Origin: Pseudoalteromonas sp. OOF1S-7
GTDB lineage: Bacteria > Pseudomonadota > Gammaproteobacteria > Enterobacterales > Alteromonadaceae
Length of the DNA stretch: 64,000 nucleotides
Direction: 5' to 3'
NCBI RefSeq assembly: GCF_022347765.1
Contig: NZ_JAKRFZ010000019.1
Location: 27,353 to 91,352 of the forward strand
Under the pieces are notes generated by a model, which saw only the letters and a list, made by a program, of their open reading frames with translations, did no database searches and was not told the DNA's origin. Positions within the stretch are counted from its first letter, which is position 1; the number at the start of each line of letters is the position of its first letter. The translations under genes were made by a program, and so were the position numbers. This document shows positions 44,429 to 52,860 of the stretch, piece after piece.

Positions 44429-44746
44429 TACGCCACGCCTCCATAAAAGCCTTTAAGTGTTTCTTTTGATCTGTGGTTAAATCTGACATTTCATTTTTGC
44501 CGTAAATGGTCAGCAAATAAAAACGACGCTTTTCATCGAAGAAGTAGTAGATAACACGTGAACCACCACGCTTTCCCTTACCTTTACTTGCTACTCGAAT
44601 CTTTCGTAAACCTCCCGTGCCCTGAATTACATCACCTTGCTTTGGGTTCGACATAAGTTCAGCCTGGAACACCGGAACTCCTCATCACTAAGGTATTCAT
44701 TTCGGTACTTTCCAAATATGGTTGATTCAATAAACACACTTTTCAT
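44415..44746 (-). pseudogene. RelE/HigB-type toxin gene with an N-terminal frameshift
   Basis: An ATG at 44746 opens MKSVFIESTIFGKYRNEY, the normal N-terminus of this family. After ...EEF the frame breaks at 44673-44674: one base of an expected CGN codon is missing, and the conserved rest (VFQAELMSNPKQGDVIQGTGG, RVIYYFFDE, LLTIYGKNEMSDLT) continues in the next frame to 44415. The downstream part alone (85 residues from a GTG) lacks the first strand and helix, so the toxin is probably inactive unless ribosomes shift. The antitoxin is intact. Confidence 0.75.
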
Positions 44747-44801
44747 AAGCAAAGTGTACGCAAGTAACGTATAGATAGCAAACTATGCGTGATTAGCGTG
44801 G

Positions 44802-45287
44802 TTGTTAATCTTTGGTAGTGTCGATCTGACCAGAGCTATAACGCCCAAAAAAGTATCGAACTGGCTTAAAAAGCTCAGGCTATTAACCACTAACCTGCCC
44901 GCTGACTTGTTCAAACCCAAACGTGTTGCCTCACTTTACGCCAAACGCATGCAAATCGAAGAAAGCTTTCGAGATCTGAAAAGCCCCCTATACGGTATAG
45001 GCCTGAAACATAGTAAAAGTCGACGCCCCAACCGGCTCGATATTCTGCTATTACTCGCTTTGCTGGCGACAATTATTCTCTGGTGGATCGGCCTGTATGC
45101 CCAACACTCAAACTGGCAACGAAAGTTCCAGGCAAATACAATAAAAGACCGTGCTGTTCTGTCGACTGTCAGACTTGGCAAAGAGGTTAGGCGACGAAGC
45201 GATTATGTTATGACGGGGAAGCAGCTACGCTGGGCTATACGTGAATACGTGCGCTTGATTCATCAGCTCAGGAGGCCACAATTATGA
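44802..45287 (+). pseudogene. IS10-type transposase fragment
   Basis: From about 44882 the frame encodes LTTNLPADLFKPKRV and then YAKRMQIEESFRDLK, the Y-(2)R-(3)E-(6)K signature of IS4-family transposases, and continues to the natural C-terminus. The first 27 codons of this open frame are out of register: the homologous sequence there is in another frame (SYNAQKSIELA, stop, KAQA). The N-terminal two thirds and the first catalytic aspartates are absent. Confidence 0.78.
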
Positions 45288-45298
45288 GGGGATCCCCC
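44820..45298 (+). mobile_element. IS10-like (IS4 family) 3' fragment, decayed
   Basis: The fragment contains the C-terminal third of a Tn10/IS10-type transposase, and its right end reads ATTATGAGGGGATC, the complement of the IS10 end (GATCCCCTCATAAT). The left part of the element is missing. Upstream of 44870 the reading frame carries a stop codon and a frameshift. Confidence 0.75.
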
Positions 45299-45336
45299 CA
45301 CGGCGCAAATAATCGGCTAAAAGTAGTTTGTACTGG

Positions 45337-46146
45337 TCAAGTCCAACCGGACACTTTCTTTTTATAATTTTCATACTCAATTGGACTCATATCATCCAGT
45401 GAGCTGTACAGTCTGATCTTGTTGTAATATCTGATGTATTTCTCTACATCGGAGCGCATAGAATAACGTGTTAAATGCCTAATATTTAGCAGCCATTCAT
45501 TCTTTAAACTCCCAAAAAAACGCTCGACAACTGCATTATCTAGACACGCTTCTTTGCCACTCATTGAAGCAATAAAACCATGCTTCGTTAGTAACGCCTG
45601 ATAACATTTACTTGTGTACTGTGAACCTCTATCACTATGAAATATAAATCCTTTTGGTGGGTTCCTCAGATTAATTGCCATTTGTAGAGCGCGTTCTACT
45701 AATTGAACTGTCATTCGCTTACTTAAAGCCCAACCAATAAAGCGACGAGAATGTAAATCCATAACAATAGCCAAATACATCCAACCCTGAGCCGTGCGCA
45801 AATAAGTCATATCACCCGCCCACGCAACATTCGGTGCCGTTGGATTAAACTGCCTTGCCAAAACATTATCTGCAACTTGATTGTTATGTTTGCTATTAGT
45901 CGTCACTTTATAAGCTTGCCTTTGCCTTACGACAAGCTCTAACTTTTTCATCAAACGGCGTACTTTAAAACGCCCAATTTTGAAGCCTTCCTTGCGAAGC
46001 TGTTTCATCATTTGACGGGAGCCCAGGCTTTGCCTGCTCTCTTTGAACAACGCCTTTATACGACGGAAAAGGCGAAGCATCTCTGCATCTATTGCTTGTC
46101 CTGGCCGCTTACACCAATCGTAGTAAGCACTGGAGCTGACTCCCAT
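45337..46146 (-). CDS. IS3-family transposase OrfB (integrase core)
   Basis: 269 residues from the first ATG, but the same frame is open further upstream to the slippery site in orfA, so the working enzyme is probably an OrfAB fusion. The DDE triad is intact: WAGDMTYL (first Asp), FHSDRGSQYTS (second Asp) and DNAVVERFFGSLK (Glu). An HTH_21-type segment precedes the core. Confidence 0.92.
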   Translation of the reverse strand: MGVSSSAYYDWCKRPGQAIDAEMLRLFRRIKALFKESRQSLGSRQMMKQLRKEGFKIGRFKVRRLMKKLELVVRQRQAYKVTTNSKHNNQVADNVLARQFNPTAPNVAWAGDMTYLRTAQGWMYLAIVMDLHSRRFIGWALSKRMTVQLVERALQMAINLRNPPKGFIFHSDRGSQYTSKCYQALLTKHGFIASMSGKEACLDNAVVERFFGSLKNEWLLNIRHLTRYSMRSDVEKYIRYYNKIRLYSSLDDMSPIEYENYKKKVSGWT

Positions 46147-46205
46147 AACCCGGCAAAATATAAGCGTTGGGTACTCGTCAGATTGAACTTGAATGAATTG
46201 ATACT

Positions 46206-46499
46206 TTACTTCATTTCTTTCGCAAAGAAGGCGCTGGCCTTTTTTAAAATATCTTTTTCCATTCTCAGGTGTTTTACTTCTTTGCGAAGTGCTAAAAGCT
46301 CTTCTCGTTCGGAGTTAACCAATTTGTGTCCAGCCTGCTCTTGTTCAATATGTTCCTTCCACTTGTAAAGCAAACTGGTACTAACGCCTACGGCTTCTGC
46401 GGCTTGAGCTACTGTATAACCTTGTTCACTGACTAAGGCGACAGCCTCTTCTTTAAATTCTTTAGGGTATGATTTGTATTGTCGTTTTTGCTTTATCAT
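46206..46499 (-). CDS. IS3-family transposase OrfA
   Basis: 97 residues. Helix-turn-helix of the HTH_8 type (YPKEFKEEAVALVSEQGY...VGVSTSLLYKWKE) followed by a leucine-zipper-like coiled coil (ELLALRKEVKHLRMEKDILKK), the standard OrfA layout. A slippery heptamer lies at its 3' end. Confidence 0.92.
   Translation of the reverse strand: MIKQKRQYKSYPKEFKEEAVALVSEQGYTVAQAAEAVGVSTSLLYKWKEHIEQEQAGHKLVNSEREELLALRKEVKHLRMEKDILKKASAFFAKEMK
46239..46245 (-). promoter_or_regulatory. programmed -1 frameshift heptamer of the IS3 element
   Basis: A AAA AAG in the orfA frame (codons TTA AAA AAG), with the orfB frame open on both sides in the -1 register. This is the standard IS3 signal for making OrfAB. 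Confidence 0.8.
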
Positions 46500-46708
46500 G
46501 GATACCTCGATGTTTGACGTTATTGTCTCTTATCAATGTGTCCGGATCTATTAAACCACTACACCTATAACAAACAAAGACAACGCTGGGTGTCTGTGAT
46601 TTGATTTTGATGGTTGGGGACTTTCAAGAAGTTCACTGACTGTCTCTGCAACCATTAAAGAGACAGCATGTGACTTGTAAGTTCAATGACCAAATGCACA
46701 ATACAAGA

Positions 46709-46800
46709 CCTGACCCCGATGTTCCTGACCCCGATGTTCCTGACCCCGATGTTCCTGTGCACAATGCAAGACCTGACCCCGATTTTCTGACCCCGATTTT
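46709..46800 (+). repeat. short tandem repeat CCTGACCCCGATGTT
   Basis: Three perfect adjacent 15-bp units (46709-46753) are followed after 18 bp by two variant units ending TTTT. A larger direct repeat starting TGCACAAT(A/G)CAAG (46695 and 46759) includes the first unit of each group. An open frame on the minus strand through it (repeated NIGVR) has no ribosome-binding site. Confidence 0.85.
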
Positions 46801-46802
46801 CT

Positions 46803-47321
46803 TCATTTTTTACGGTATGCACGATACACATTTTCAAGGGAATAGCGACCTATATGTGCGTAAACTCGTTCACCATTAGAATTATGAAGCAGTAAATAGT
46901 TCCATTTATAATGTTTTTCACCAATAGTGACGTCGGTAAATAGTACAGAATGCTCGCACTCCCATGTACCTTCCTGTTTTTCCTCGGTATTCTCGGTGAT
47001 TGATTTTTCAACCATAGTTCCCCAAAAACGGCCATCTTCTTCGTAATTCAACTCCCAACTACGTATATAAGCCCCATCTGCTTCTATAAATTCACCGACC
47101 CAAGTACCAACAACATCTTCACACTGATCAGTACCATTATTTTCAATAGAATTGATTAATGATTTTAGGTATTTAGTTTTATTTTCATCTTGTTGGTATG
47201 CATAGTCAGGCTTACCCCATTTCATTTTCTCAGTAACGTAAACTATAACAGCCACCGCTACCGCAAAACCAATGCCGTATAAAAAACCTGTTCCTATGTA
47301 TTTACCTATAGTTTTTAACAC
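46803..47321 (-). CDS. cassette-like gene: membrane-anchored protein, unknown
   Basis: 172 residues from a GTG start with a strong AAGGAGG box. One N-terminal membrane segment (about 8-28) anchors a C-terminal domain with alternating strands (TWVGEFIEADGAYIRSWELNYEEDG) that looks like a small beta-barrel; no family is recognised. An attC site lies just upstream (47335-47437), so the gene resembles an integron cassette, but its 3' side ends in tandem repeats and no attC follows. Confidence 0.65.
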   Translation of the reverse strand: MLKTIGKYIGTGFLYGIGFAVAVAVIVYVTEKMKWGKPDYAYQQDENKTKYLKSLINSIENNGTDQCEDVVGTWVGEFIEADGAYIRSWELNYEEDGRFWGTMVEKSITENTEEKQEGTWECEHSVLFTDVTIGEKHYKWNYLLLHNSNGERVYAHIGRYSLENVYRAYRKK

Positions 47322-47334
47322 GAAACCTCCTTGA

Positions 47335-47437
47335 ATTTAACGCTTGCCGTAAACGGCACAAAATAGCAGGCTAAAATTAGCGACGAAGGAGCACAAGCCT
47401 GCTGTTTTGTGTCCTTGGTTTTACGGCCTTGTTATAA
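47335..47437 (-). repeat. integron attC-like site G
   Basis: Bounded by TTTAACG and CTTGTTATAA. The interior GGCACAAAATAGCAGGCT pairs with AGCCTGCTGTTTTGTGTCC, the same long-hairpin architecture as sites A and C at 31-34 kb. Outer cores are degenerate. Confidence 0.68.
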
Positions 47438-47439
47438 AT

Positions 47440-48297
47440 TTATTGCACCAAGCCCACTTCAGAAGCTTTAGAAATATACCCTAACTTTAATCTTTCATCT
47501 GCGGCTGAAAATGTATTAGTAGATTTCCCCGATATTTTCACACAAGCACCAATAGCGGCTAGAGTTGTCGCTATTGGCATAGTAAAACCATTTGATAGAA
47601 AATCTATTGCGGCACCGGATGCACCAGCCATAGCAATGTCTTTACCATTTAGATTTAATTCAACAGATAAATCAAACTTACTAGTTTTCTTATACTTTTC
47701 GCCTGAAACCTTTTCAAGCGCTTGAATTTCTTTATTTAATCTTGAGAAAACGGACTTAGCTTCTAAAGATGGATCTGGTGAAGTTAAAACCTCTTTATAT
47801 AAATCATCAAGTGTTGAGTGCAATGCCTCAAGCTCCGAGCTTCTCCTTTCCTTGAACTCAAGTATTTCATTGATGTTTGCATCTTTATTAGGAACAGGTA
47901 ATGCACCAGACAAGTCAACACGAATAGTGTTGTTATATTTTGACGTTTCTTTGGGTAGGAAGATTTGATTGCCCGTTTGATGCACTACCCAATCTGTTTT
48001 TGAGTCTTTAAGCATTAACTCTGCAATCTCACTTTGCCCCTTAATTATAGCTTCACCGACTTCATGACCAGAAAAACTACCAACATGATTAGTTCTAGGT
48101 CGCCACAAGGCTTTACTACTAATTAAGTCTTCTTCATCTGGAATACCAAAATGTATTAGATTATTTGTTGGAATTATAATTTTATCCCAATACATTAAAT
48201 AGAAACGGATATCCTCAGGCGTTAAGTTTGAACTTAAGCCAAATCCTTGCATTTGGAACTTAATATTACCAGCTACAGTAATTAATCCTCTTTTCAA
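47440..48297 (-). CDS. cassette-like gene: unknown, possibly DUF6236-type
   Basis: 285 residues from a TTG start (TTGAAAAGAGGA). The N-terminus MKRGLITVAG and the segment IRFYLMYWDKIIIPTNNLIHFGIP recall DUF6236-like proteins, but the match is by eye. A charged coiled region lies at about 150-205 and a hydrophobic Gly/Ala-rich stretch near 230-255. The stop is directly next to attC-like site G, as expected for a cassette gene. Confidence 0.6.
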   Translation of the reverse strand: MKRGLITVAGNIKFQMQGFGLSSNLTPEDIRFYLMYWDKIIIPTNNLIHFGIPDEEDLISSKALWRPRTNHVGSFSGHEVGEAIIKGQSEIAELMLKDSKTDWVVHQTGNQIFLPKETSKYNNTIRVDLSGALPVPNKDANINEILEFKERRSSELEALHSTLDDLYKEVLTSPDPSLEAKSVFSRLNKEIQALEKVSGEKYKKTSKFDLSVELNLNGKDIAMAGASGAAIDFLSNGFTMPIATTLAAIGACVKISGKSTNTFSAADERLKLGYISKASEVGLVQ

Positions 48298-48712
48298 AAT
48301 AACTCTCTAGATGAAAAATTTATAACAGTGTATTAGCGTGAATACCGGTTAGATCCAGTTCCTGAAACCGTACAGATCCACAGCCAAATTATTTTATTCA
48401 TAATAAGAACAATAACCTACCACCATTGCTCTTATTGCTCAAGCCAAAACGGCTTTGTTGAAACCGAGCCTTGTTCATAGCGAGACTTACGGTCTCGTCA
48501 TGTAAAACTACTAACCTTTTGAATCTAATTAACTTAAATCGATGCTTCACTTAAACGAGACCTTCAAGCACGGAGAAAGCGAGAAATTTGACTTGGTCAT
48601 TAGCCACACTCACTTATACCTGTATAAATAAACAGCACCCGGGCGGTGAGCGCTGCAACGTAAAATCAAGCGCTGTGCGCCATTATTTTTTGTATCGTTT
48701 TATTATAAAGCC
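48298..48712. other. intergenic stretch, probable remnant DNA
   Basis: No supported gene. It holds the second copy of the 21-bp repeat (48402-48422) and a small hairpin (GCGAGAC-TTACG-GTCTCG type near 48480). The open frame 48588-48932 runs through the repeat array and lacks a ribosome-binding site. Confidence 0.4.
48402..48422 (+). repeat. 21-bp exact repeat, copy 2
   Basis: Identical over 21 bp, same orientation, to 29575-29595. Too long to match by chance in a window of this size. Confidence 0.6.
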
Positions 48713-49638
48713 GTTGTTTGTCGGGTTTGTCTTCAATGAACAACTACTGCATGGTGTTCAAGTAGATCCCGGCTCGCACGCGTCCGGGATGACTGAGTGG
48801 TTTGTCGGGTTGGTCTTCATTGAACAACTACTGCATGGTGTTCAAGTAGATCCCGGCTCGCACGCGTCCGGGATGACGGAGTTGTTTGTCAGGCTTGTCT
48901 TCATTGATGAACTACTGCGGGGGTTCAAATAGATCCCGGCTCGCACGCGTCCGGGATGACGGAGTTGTTTGTCAGGCTTGTCTTCATTGCTGAACTACTG
49001 CGTGGGTTCAAGTAGATCCCGGCTCGCACGCGTCCGGGATGACGGAGTGGTTGTTAGGTTTGTCTTCATTGAGGAACTACTGCGAGGGTTTAAGTAGATC
49101 CAGGCTCGCATACGTCCGGGATGACTGAGTGGTTTGTTAGGTTTGTTTTCATTGAGGAACTACTGCGTGGTATCTAAGTAGATCCCGGCTCGCACGCGTC
49201 CGGGATGACGGAGTGGTTTGTTAGGTTTGTCTTCATTACGGAACTATTTCGTGGTATCTAAGTAGATCCCGGCTCGCACGCGTCCGGGATGACGGAGCTG
49301 TTGGTCAGGTTTATCTTCACTGAGGAACTACTGCGTGGGTTCAAGTGGATCCCGGCTCGCACGCGTCTGGGATGACGGAGTGGTTGTTAGGTTTGTCTTC
49401 ATTGAACAACTACTGCATGGTGCTTAAGTAGATCCCGGCTCGCACGCGCCCGGGATGACGGAGCTGTTGGTCAGGTTTGTCTTCATTGAACAACTACTGC
49501 GGGTGGTCAAATAGATCCCGGCTCGCACGCGTCCGGGATGACGGAGTGGTTTGTTATGTTTGTTTTCATTGAGGAACTACTGCGGGGGTTCAAGTAGATC
49601 CCGGCTCGCATGCGTCCGGGATGACGGAGTGGTTTGTC
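48713..49638 (+). repeat. tandem array of eleven 83-bp hairpin repeats
   Basis: Each unit carries a spacer (TTTGTCTTCATTGA, AACTACTGC, GGTTCAAGTA) and the hairpin ATCCCGG-CTCGCACGCGT-CCGGGAT followed by GACGGAGTGG. GATCCCGG (GATCCAGG in unit 5) begins at 48765, 48849, 48932, 49015, 49097, 49181, 49265, 49348, 49431, 49513 and 49597, a period of 82-84 bp. Variation is concentrated in the spacers. One isolated copy is at 36364-36431. It resembles extragenic palindromic (REP-like) elements but in strict tandem order. Confidence 0.95.
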
Positions 49639-49684
49639 AACTTTAGTTGCACCCTGAGCAAGTTTTTGCGTTGTCCTTTTACGC

Positions 49685-49710
49685 AAAAAAGCGCCAGGCG
49701 ATGCTGGCGC
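49685..49710 (-). terminator. intrinsic terminator of the adaptor/RND operon
   Basis: On the minus strand GCGCCAG-CATCGC-CTGGCGC (7-bp stem) is followed by six T, 60 bp after the RND stop codon. A smaller hairpin (GGGCT-TTAGA-AGCCC) lies at 49725-49739. Confidence 0.85.
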
Positions 49711-49770
49711 ATTGCTGCGACTTAGGGCTTTAGAAGCCCGAATTATGCGGTATGTTCATGGGTGTACTGA

Positions 49771-52700
49771 TTAGCTCATTGCAAGCGTTGACGTCGAATT
49801 GGCTGCCTCCTGGGCTTTAGCCTTACGTACCTCGCGGCGCGTTGCAAGTTTTACGTAGAAGGCCGGTAATACGAATAAGGTAAATAAGGTGCCAACCATC
49901 ATGCCTGCAACCAGGATGATGCCGATACTGTTGCGTGCCTCAGCACCTGCGCCGGTGACCAGCATCAATGGAAAGTGGCCCAGCACGGTTGCTGCGGAGG
50001 TCATCAGGACAGGACGTAACCGGGTGGCTGCAGACTCAACCACAGCATCCAGTTTGCTGCGTCCTTCCTCTTGTAAATGATTGGCGAATTCCACAATCAA
50101 AATACCATTTTTCGCGATCAGGCCTATCAAAGTGATTAAGCCAATCTGCGAGTAAATATTCATTGTGGTCAGCTCAAAGTAAGACAGTGTCAGTGCGCCC
50201 ATCATGGCCAGCGGTACGCTGCCCAGTAAGACCACCAGCGGATCTCTGAAGCTGTTAAACTGAATGCTCAATAGCAGATAAACAATCACCAAAGACACGG
50301 CCATCACACCCAGCAGGCTGTTGCCCTGCTGTCTGATCTGCCTGGATTCACCTGCATAATCAATCATGTAAGAAGAAGGCAGGACTTCTTTAGCTGCTTC
50401 TTCCAGCGCCGTTAGCGCCGCTTCTTTGGTTGAGCTTGGCAGCACGCCACCGAAAATACGAAACGCATTTTGTTGACCAAAACTGCTCAGCTGACGCGGT
50501 ACCGTGGTCCAGTTGATTTCAGCAATGGCAGACAAAGGAACCCGAGTGCCGTTGTGCGCCTTAATTTGCAGGCTTAGTAGTTTCGACGGGTCCGTTTTGA
50601 TCTTGCTGTCTACCACCGGGATGACCTGATAAGCCTTACCTCTTGCGTCAAAGCGGTTCACATAGTTGTTAGACAGCAAAATACCCAGCTGGCGACTGAC
50701 ATGGGCCAGGTCCATCCCTAAGTCTGCGATCTGCTCACGCTTCAGGGTTACCTCAATTTGTGGCAGGTCAATTTTCAGGTCCGTGTCGGCATAGAGGAAG
50801 TGGCCACTGCCAAACGCTTTGCCTATCAGCTGATCGGCATACTGCTTCATTTCTTCATAACTGGCTGAGGATTTCACCACCATTTCTACATCAAACTGGC
50901 CCGCTGTGGGTAAAGGCGAAGGCAGAATGGGCAGCGGGTTGATACCCGGTAGCTGTGCCAGACGACCGTAAACCTCAGGGATCAGTGACATTGTGGTGTA
51001 GTCACGCTGTGATGCGCTGATGAACTCCACCCCACCAAATGCACTGTTAGTGAAGATGTTTTGCCACATCTGCGTCGTGCCCGGCATGTCCAGTAAGGTA
51101 TCAACCACACCATGCATGTTGTCTTCGTTGTAAGTCAGTGATGACTCAGGCGGAGACTGCACTAGTACGTATATCTGGCTTTGATCTTCAACCGGGGCCA
51201 ACTCTTTTTTCGAGCCGGTGAAGAACGGCACGACCATCAGACTTAACACCATGGCGCCCAGCAAAATTTGATTACGCCAGTTCAATGAAGCACTCAATAC
51301 GGTTTTATACTTTTTACGTAACCAGTCGAACCCACTATTTACTTTGCGTGTCAGCCTAGTTTCTTTGCCATCTGGCGGCGTTACATACGCACTCATGATA
51401 GGTGACAAAGTCACGGCTACAAACCCGGAAATCACCACGGCAATCGCCAGTGTAAAGGCAAACTCTTTGAATAAAACCCCGGTCAGCCCGGACAGGAAGC
51501 CGATTGGCAGATAGACCATCGCCAGTGTCAGCGTCATTGAAACAATGGGCACAAACAGTTGTCTGGCGCTTTGTAGTGCAGCCTGTAACTTAGGCTTACC
51601 TTCACGAATGTAACGCGAGACGTTTTCGACGACCACGATGGCATCATCCACCACTAGGCCAACTGAGAGCACAATGGCCAGTACAGTCAGCAGGTTCATT
51701 GAGAAACCGGCCACATACATGGCTGCAACCGCACCCAAAATGGAAATTGGGATCGTTACCAACGGCACCGCAGCACTTCTGAATGAGCCCATCATGAACA
51801 AAACCACAGCACCCACCAACACCACAGTTTCAACCAGCGTCTTGAAGATTTCGCTCAGCGCATCGCGCATATATAAGGTGCCGTCGTAGGCATAGTTGAT
51901 ACGAATGCCATCCGGCAGTGTTTGATTGATTTCATCGGTCATGGCATATAAGGCGTCGCCAATGGCAATTTCGTTCGCACCAGGCAGCGGCCAGACCGAG
52001 ATATACACGGTATCTTGTTGGCTTAAACGTGCACTGATGGTTGGCTGCTCAGAGCCCAGTCTGACCGTTGCAACATCGCGCAGATAAATGGTTTCGTTGT
52101 TTGCCTGTCTGACCACGAGGCGCTTGAATTCGTTCAAGTCTTTAAGCTGGGTATTGGCCACCAGGTCAATGCGTTGCTTGCTGGTCTCGGTAAAGCCCAG
52201 AGTCGCAATGGTGTTGTTTGCAGCCAGTGCACTGTACACTTCGTCGGCGCTCAGGCCAAACGCATCCAGTTTCGCTGAGTCCAGGTCAACTCGCAGCGCC
52301 GGGGTCCGGCTGCCCTCAATCGCGACACGCTGTACCCCTTCAATGCCATTAAGTACCGGCGTAACCTGACGTGACAGATAATCCGTTAACTGGATCAACG
52401 ACACCCCCTGGTTTTCAATATTCAGATAGAACAAAGCGTGTGGTCTGTCGGCGCGTTGTACAGTCACAACCGGATCTTCCGATTCCGACGGTAACATGTA
52501 GCTAACCTGGCCCAACCGGGCTGTGAGCTCCGCCAGTGCTTTGGAGCTGTCTTCGTTCAGGTTCAGGTACGCAGTCACAGTACTGGTGCCTGCTGTAGTG
52601 GTCGATTCCACGTAATCAATACCGGGGACTGTCGCTGTGACACGCTCTATGGGTTCGGTCACAAACCCTTTTACCGTATCGGCCGATGCGCCGATATAAG

Positions 52701-52860
52701 TGGTCGACACCACCAAAGACGAACTTTCAATCTTGGGAAATTGCAGGACTGTGATGTTAAGTACGGACCACAGCCCACCGATGCAGATCATGGCGGATAA
52801 CACCACGGCCAGCACCGGCATAGTGACAAATCTATCCATAAAGTGGGCTGTATTTTTCAT
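49771..52860 (-). CDS. RND-family efflux pump, second system
   Basis: 1029 residues of the HAE1/MexB-like class: N-terminal FVTMPVLAVVLSAMICIGG membrane segment, a large periplasmic loop (PKIESSSLVVSTTYIGAS), the proton-relay motif SVGLVVDDAIVVVENV in the first membrane block, a second periplasmic loop, and a membrane block containing GLIAKNGILIVEFANHL. The start overlaps the adaptor stop (ATGA). Substrate unknown. Expression is probably controlled by the divergent MarR regulator. Confidence 0.94.
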   Translation of the reverse strand: MKNTAHFMDRFVTMPVLAVVLSAMICIGGLWSVLNITVLQFPKIESSSLVVSTTYIGASADTVKGFVTEPIERVTATVPGIDYVESTTTAGTSTVTAYLNLNEDSSKALAELTARLGQVSYMLPSESEDPVVTVQRADRPHALFYLNIENQGVSLIQLTDYLSRQVTPVLNGIEGVQRVAIEGSRTPALRVDLDSAKLDAFGLSADEVYSALAANNTIATLGFTETSKQRIDLVANTQLKDLNEFKRLVVRQANNETIYLRDVATVRLGSEQPTISARLSQQDTVYISVWPLPGANEIAIGDALYAMTDEINQTLPDGIRINYAYDGTLYMRDALSEIFKTLVETVVLVGAVVLFMMGSFRSAAVPLVTIPISILGAVAAMYVAGFSMNLLTVLAIVLSVGLVVDDAIVVVENVSRYIREGKPKLQAALQSARQLFVPIVSMTLTLAMVYLPIGFLSGLTGVLFKEFAFTLAIAVVISGFVAVTLSPIMSAYVTPPDGKETRLTRKVNSGFDWLRKKYKTVLSASLNWRNQILLGAMVLSLMVVPFFTGSKKELAPVEDQSQIYVLVQSPPESSLTYNEDNMHGVVDTLLDMPGTTQMWQNIFTNSAFGGVEFISASQRDYTTMSLIPEVYGRLAQLPGINPLPILPSPLPTAGQFDVEMVVKSSASYEEMKQYADQLIGKAFGSGHFLYADTDLKIDLPQIEVTLKREQIADLGMDLAHVSRQLGILLSNNYVNRFDARGKAYQVIPVVDSKIKTDPSKLLSLQIKAHNGTRVPLSAIAEINWTTVPRQLSSFGQQNAFRIFGGVLPSSTKEAALTALEEAAKEVLPSSYMIDYAGESRQIRQQGNSLLGVMAVSLVIVYLLLSIQFNSFRDPLVVLLGSVPLAMMGALTLSYFELTTMNIYSQIGLITLIGLIAKNGILIVEFANHLQEEGRSKLDAVVESAATRLRPVLMTSAATVLGHFPLMLVTGAGAEARNSIGIILVAGMMVGTLFTLFVLPAFYVKLATRREVRKAKAQEAANSTSTLAMS

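Larger units (their letters stand above)
45329..46563 (-). mobile_element. IS3-family insertion sequence, apparently complete (1235 bp)
   Basis: Two overlapping-frame transposase genes lie between imperfect 26-bp terminal inverted repeats: TGTACTGGTCAAGTC...CCGGACAC at the left end and, on the other strand at the right end, TGTAGTGGTTTAATA...CCGGACAC. No direct target duplication is visible (left flank GTAGTT, right flank CCTATA), so one flank may have been rearranged. Confidence 0.85.

Noticed and set aside
46655..46837. 60-codon minus-strand frame with NIGVR repeats
   Set aside because: It is the translation of the 15-bp tandem repeat and overlaps the end of a better supported gene; no start signal.
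48588..48932. Open frame with repeated peptide units running into the 83-bp array
   Set aside because: No ribosome-binding site; the peptide repeats simply reflect the DNA repeats, and it ends within the array.
48713..49638. The regular array as a CRISPR
   Set aside because: Repeat plus spacer is 83 bp with the spacers themselves similar between units, and no cas genes are present; this is a tandem repeat.
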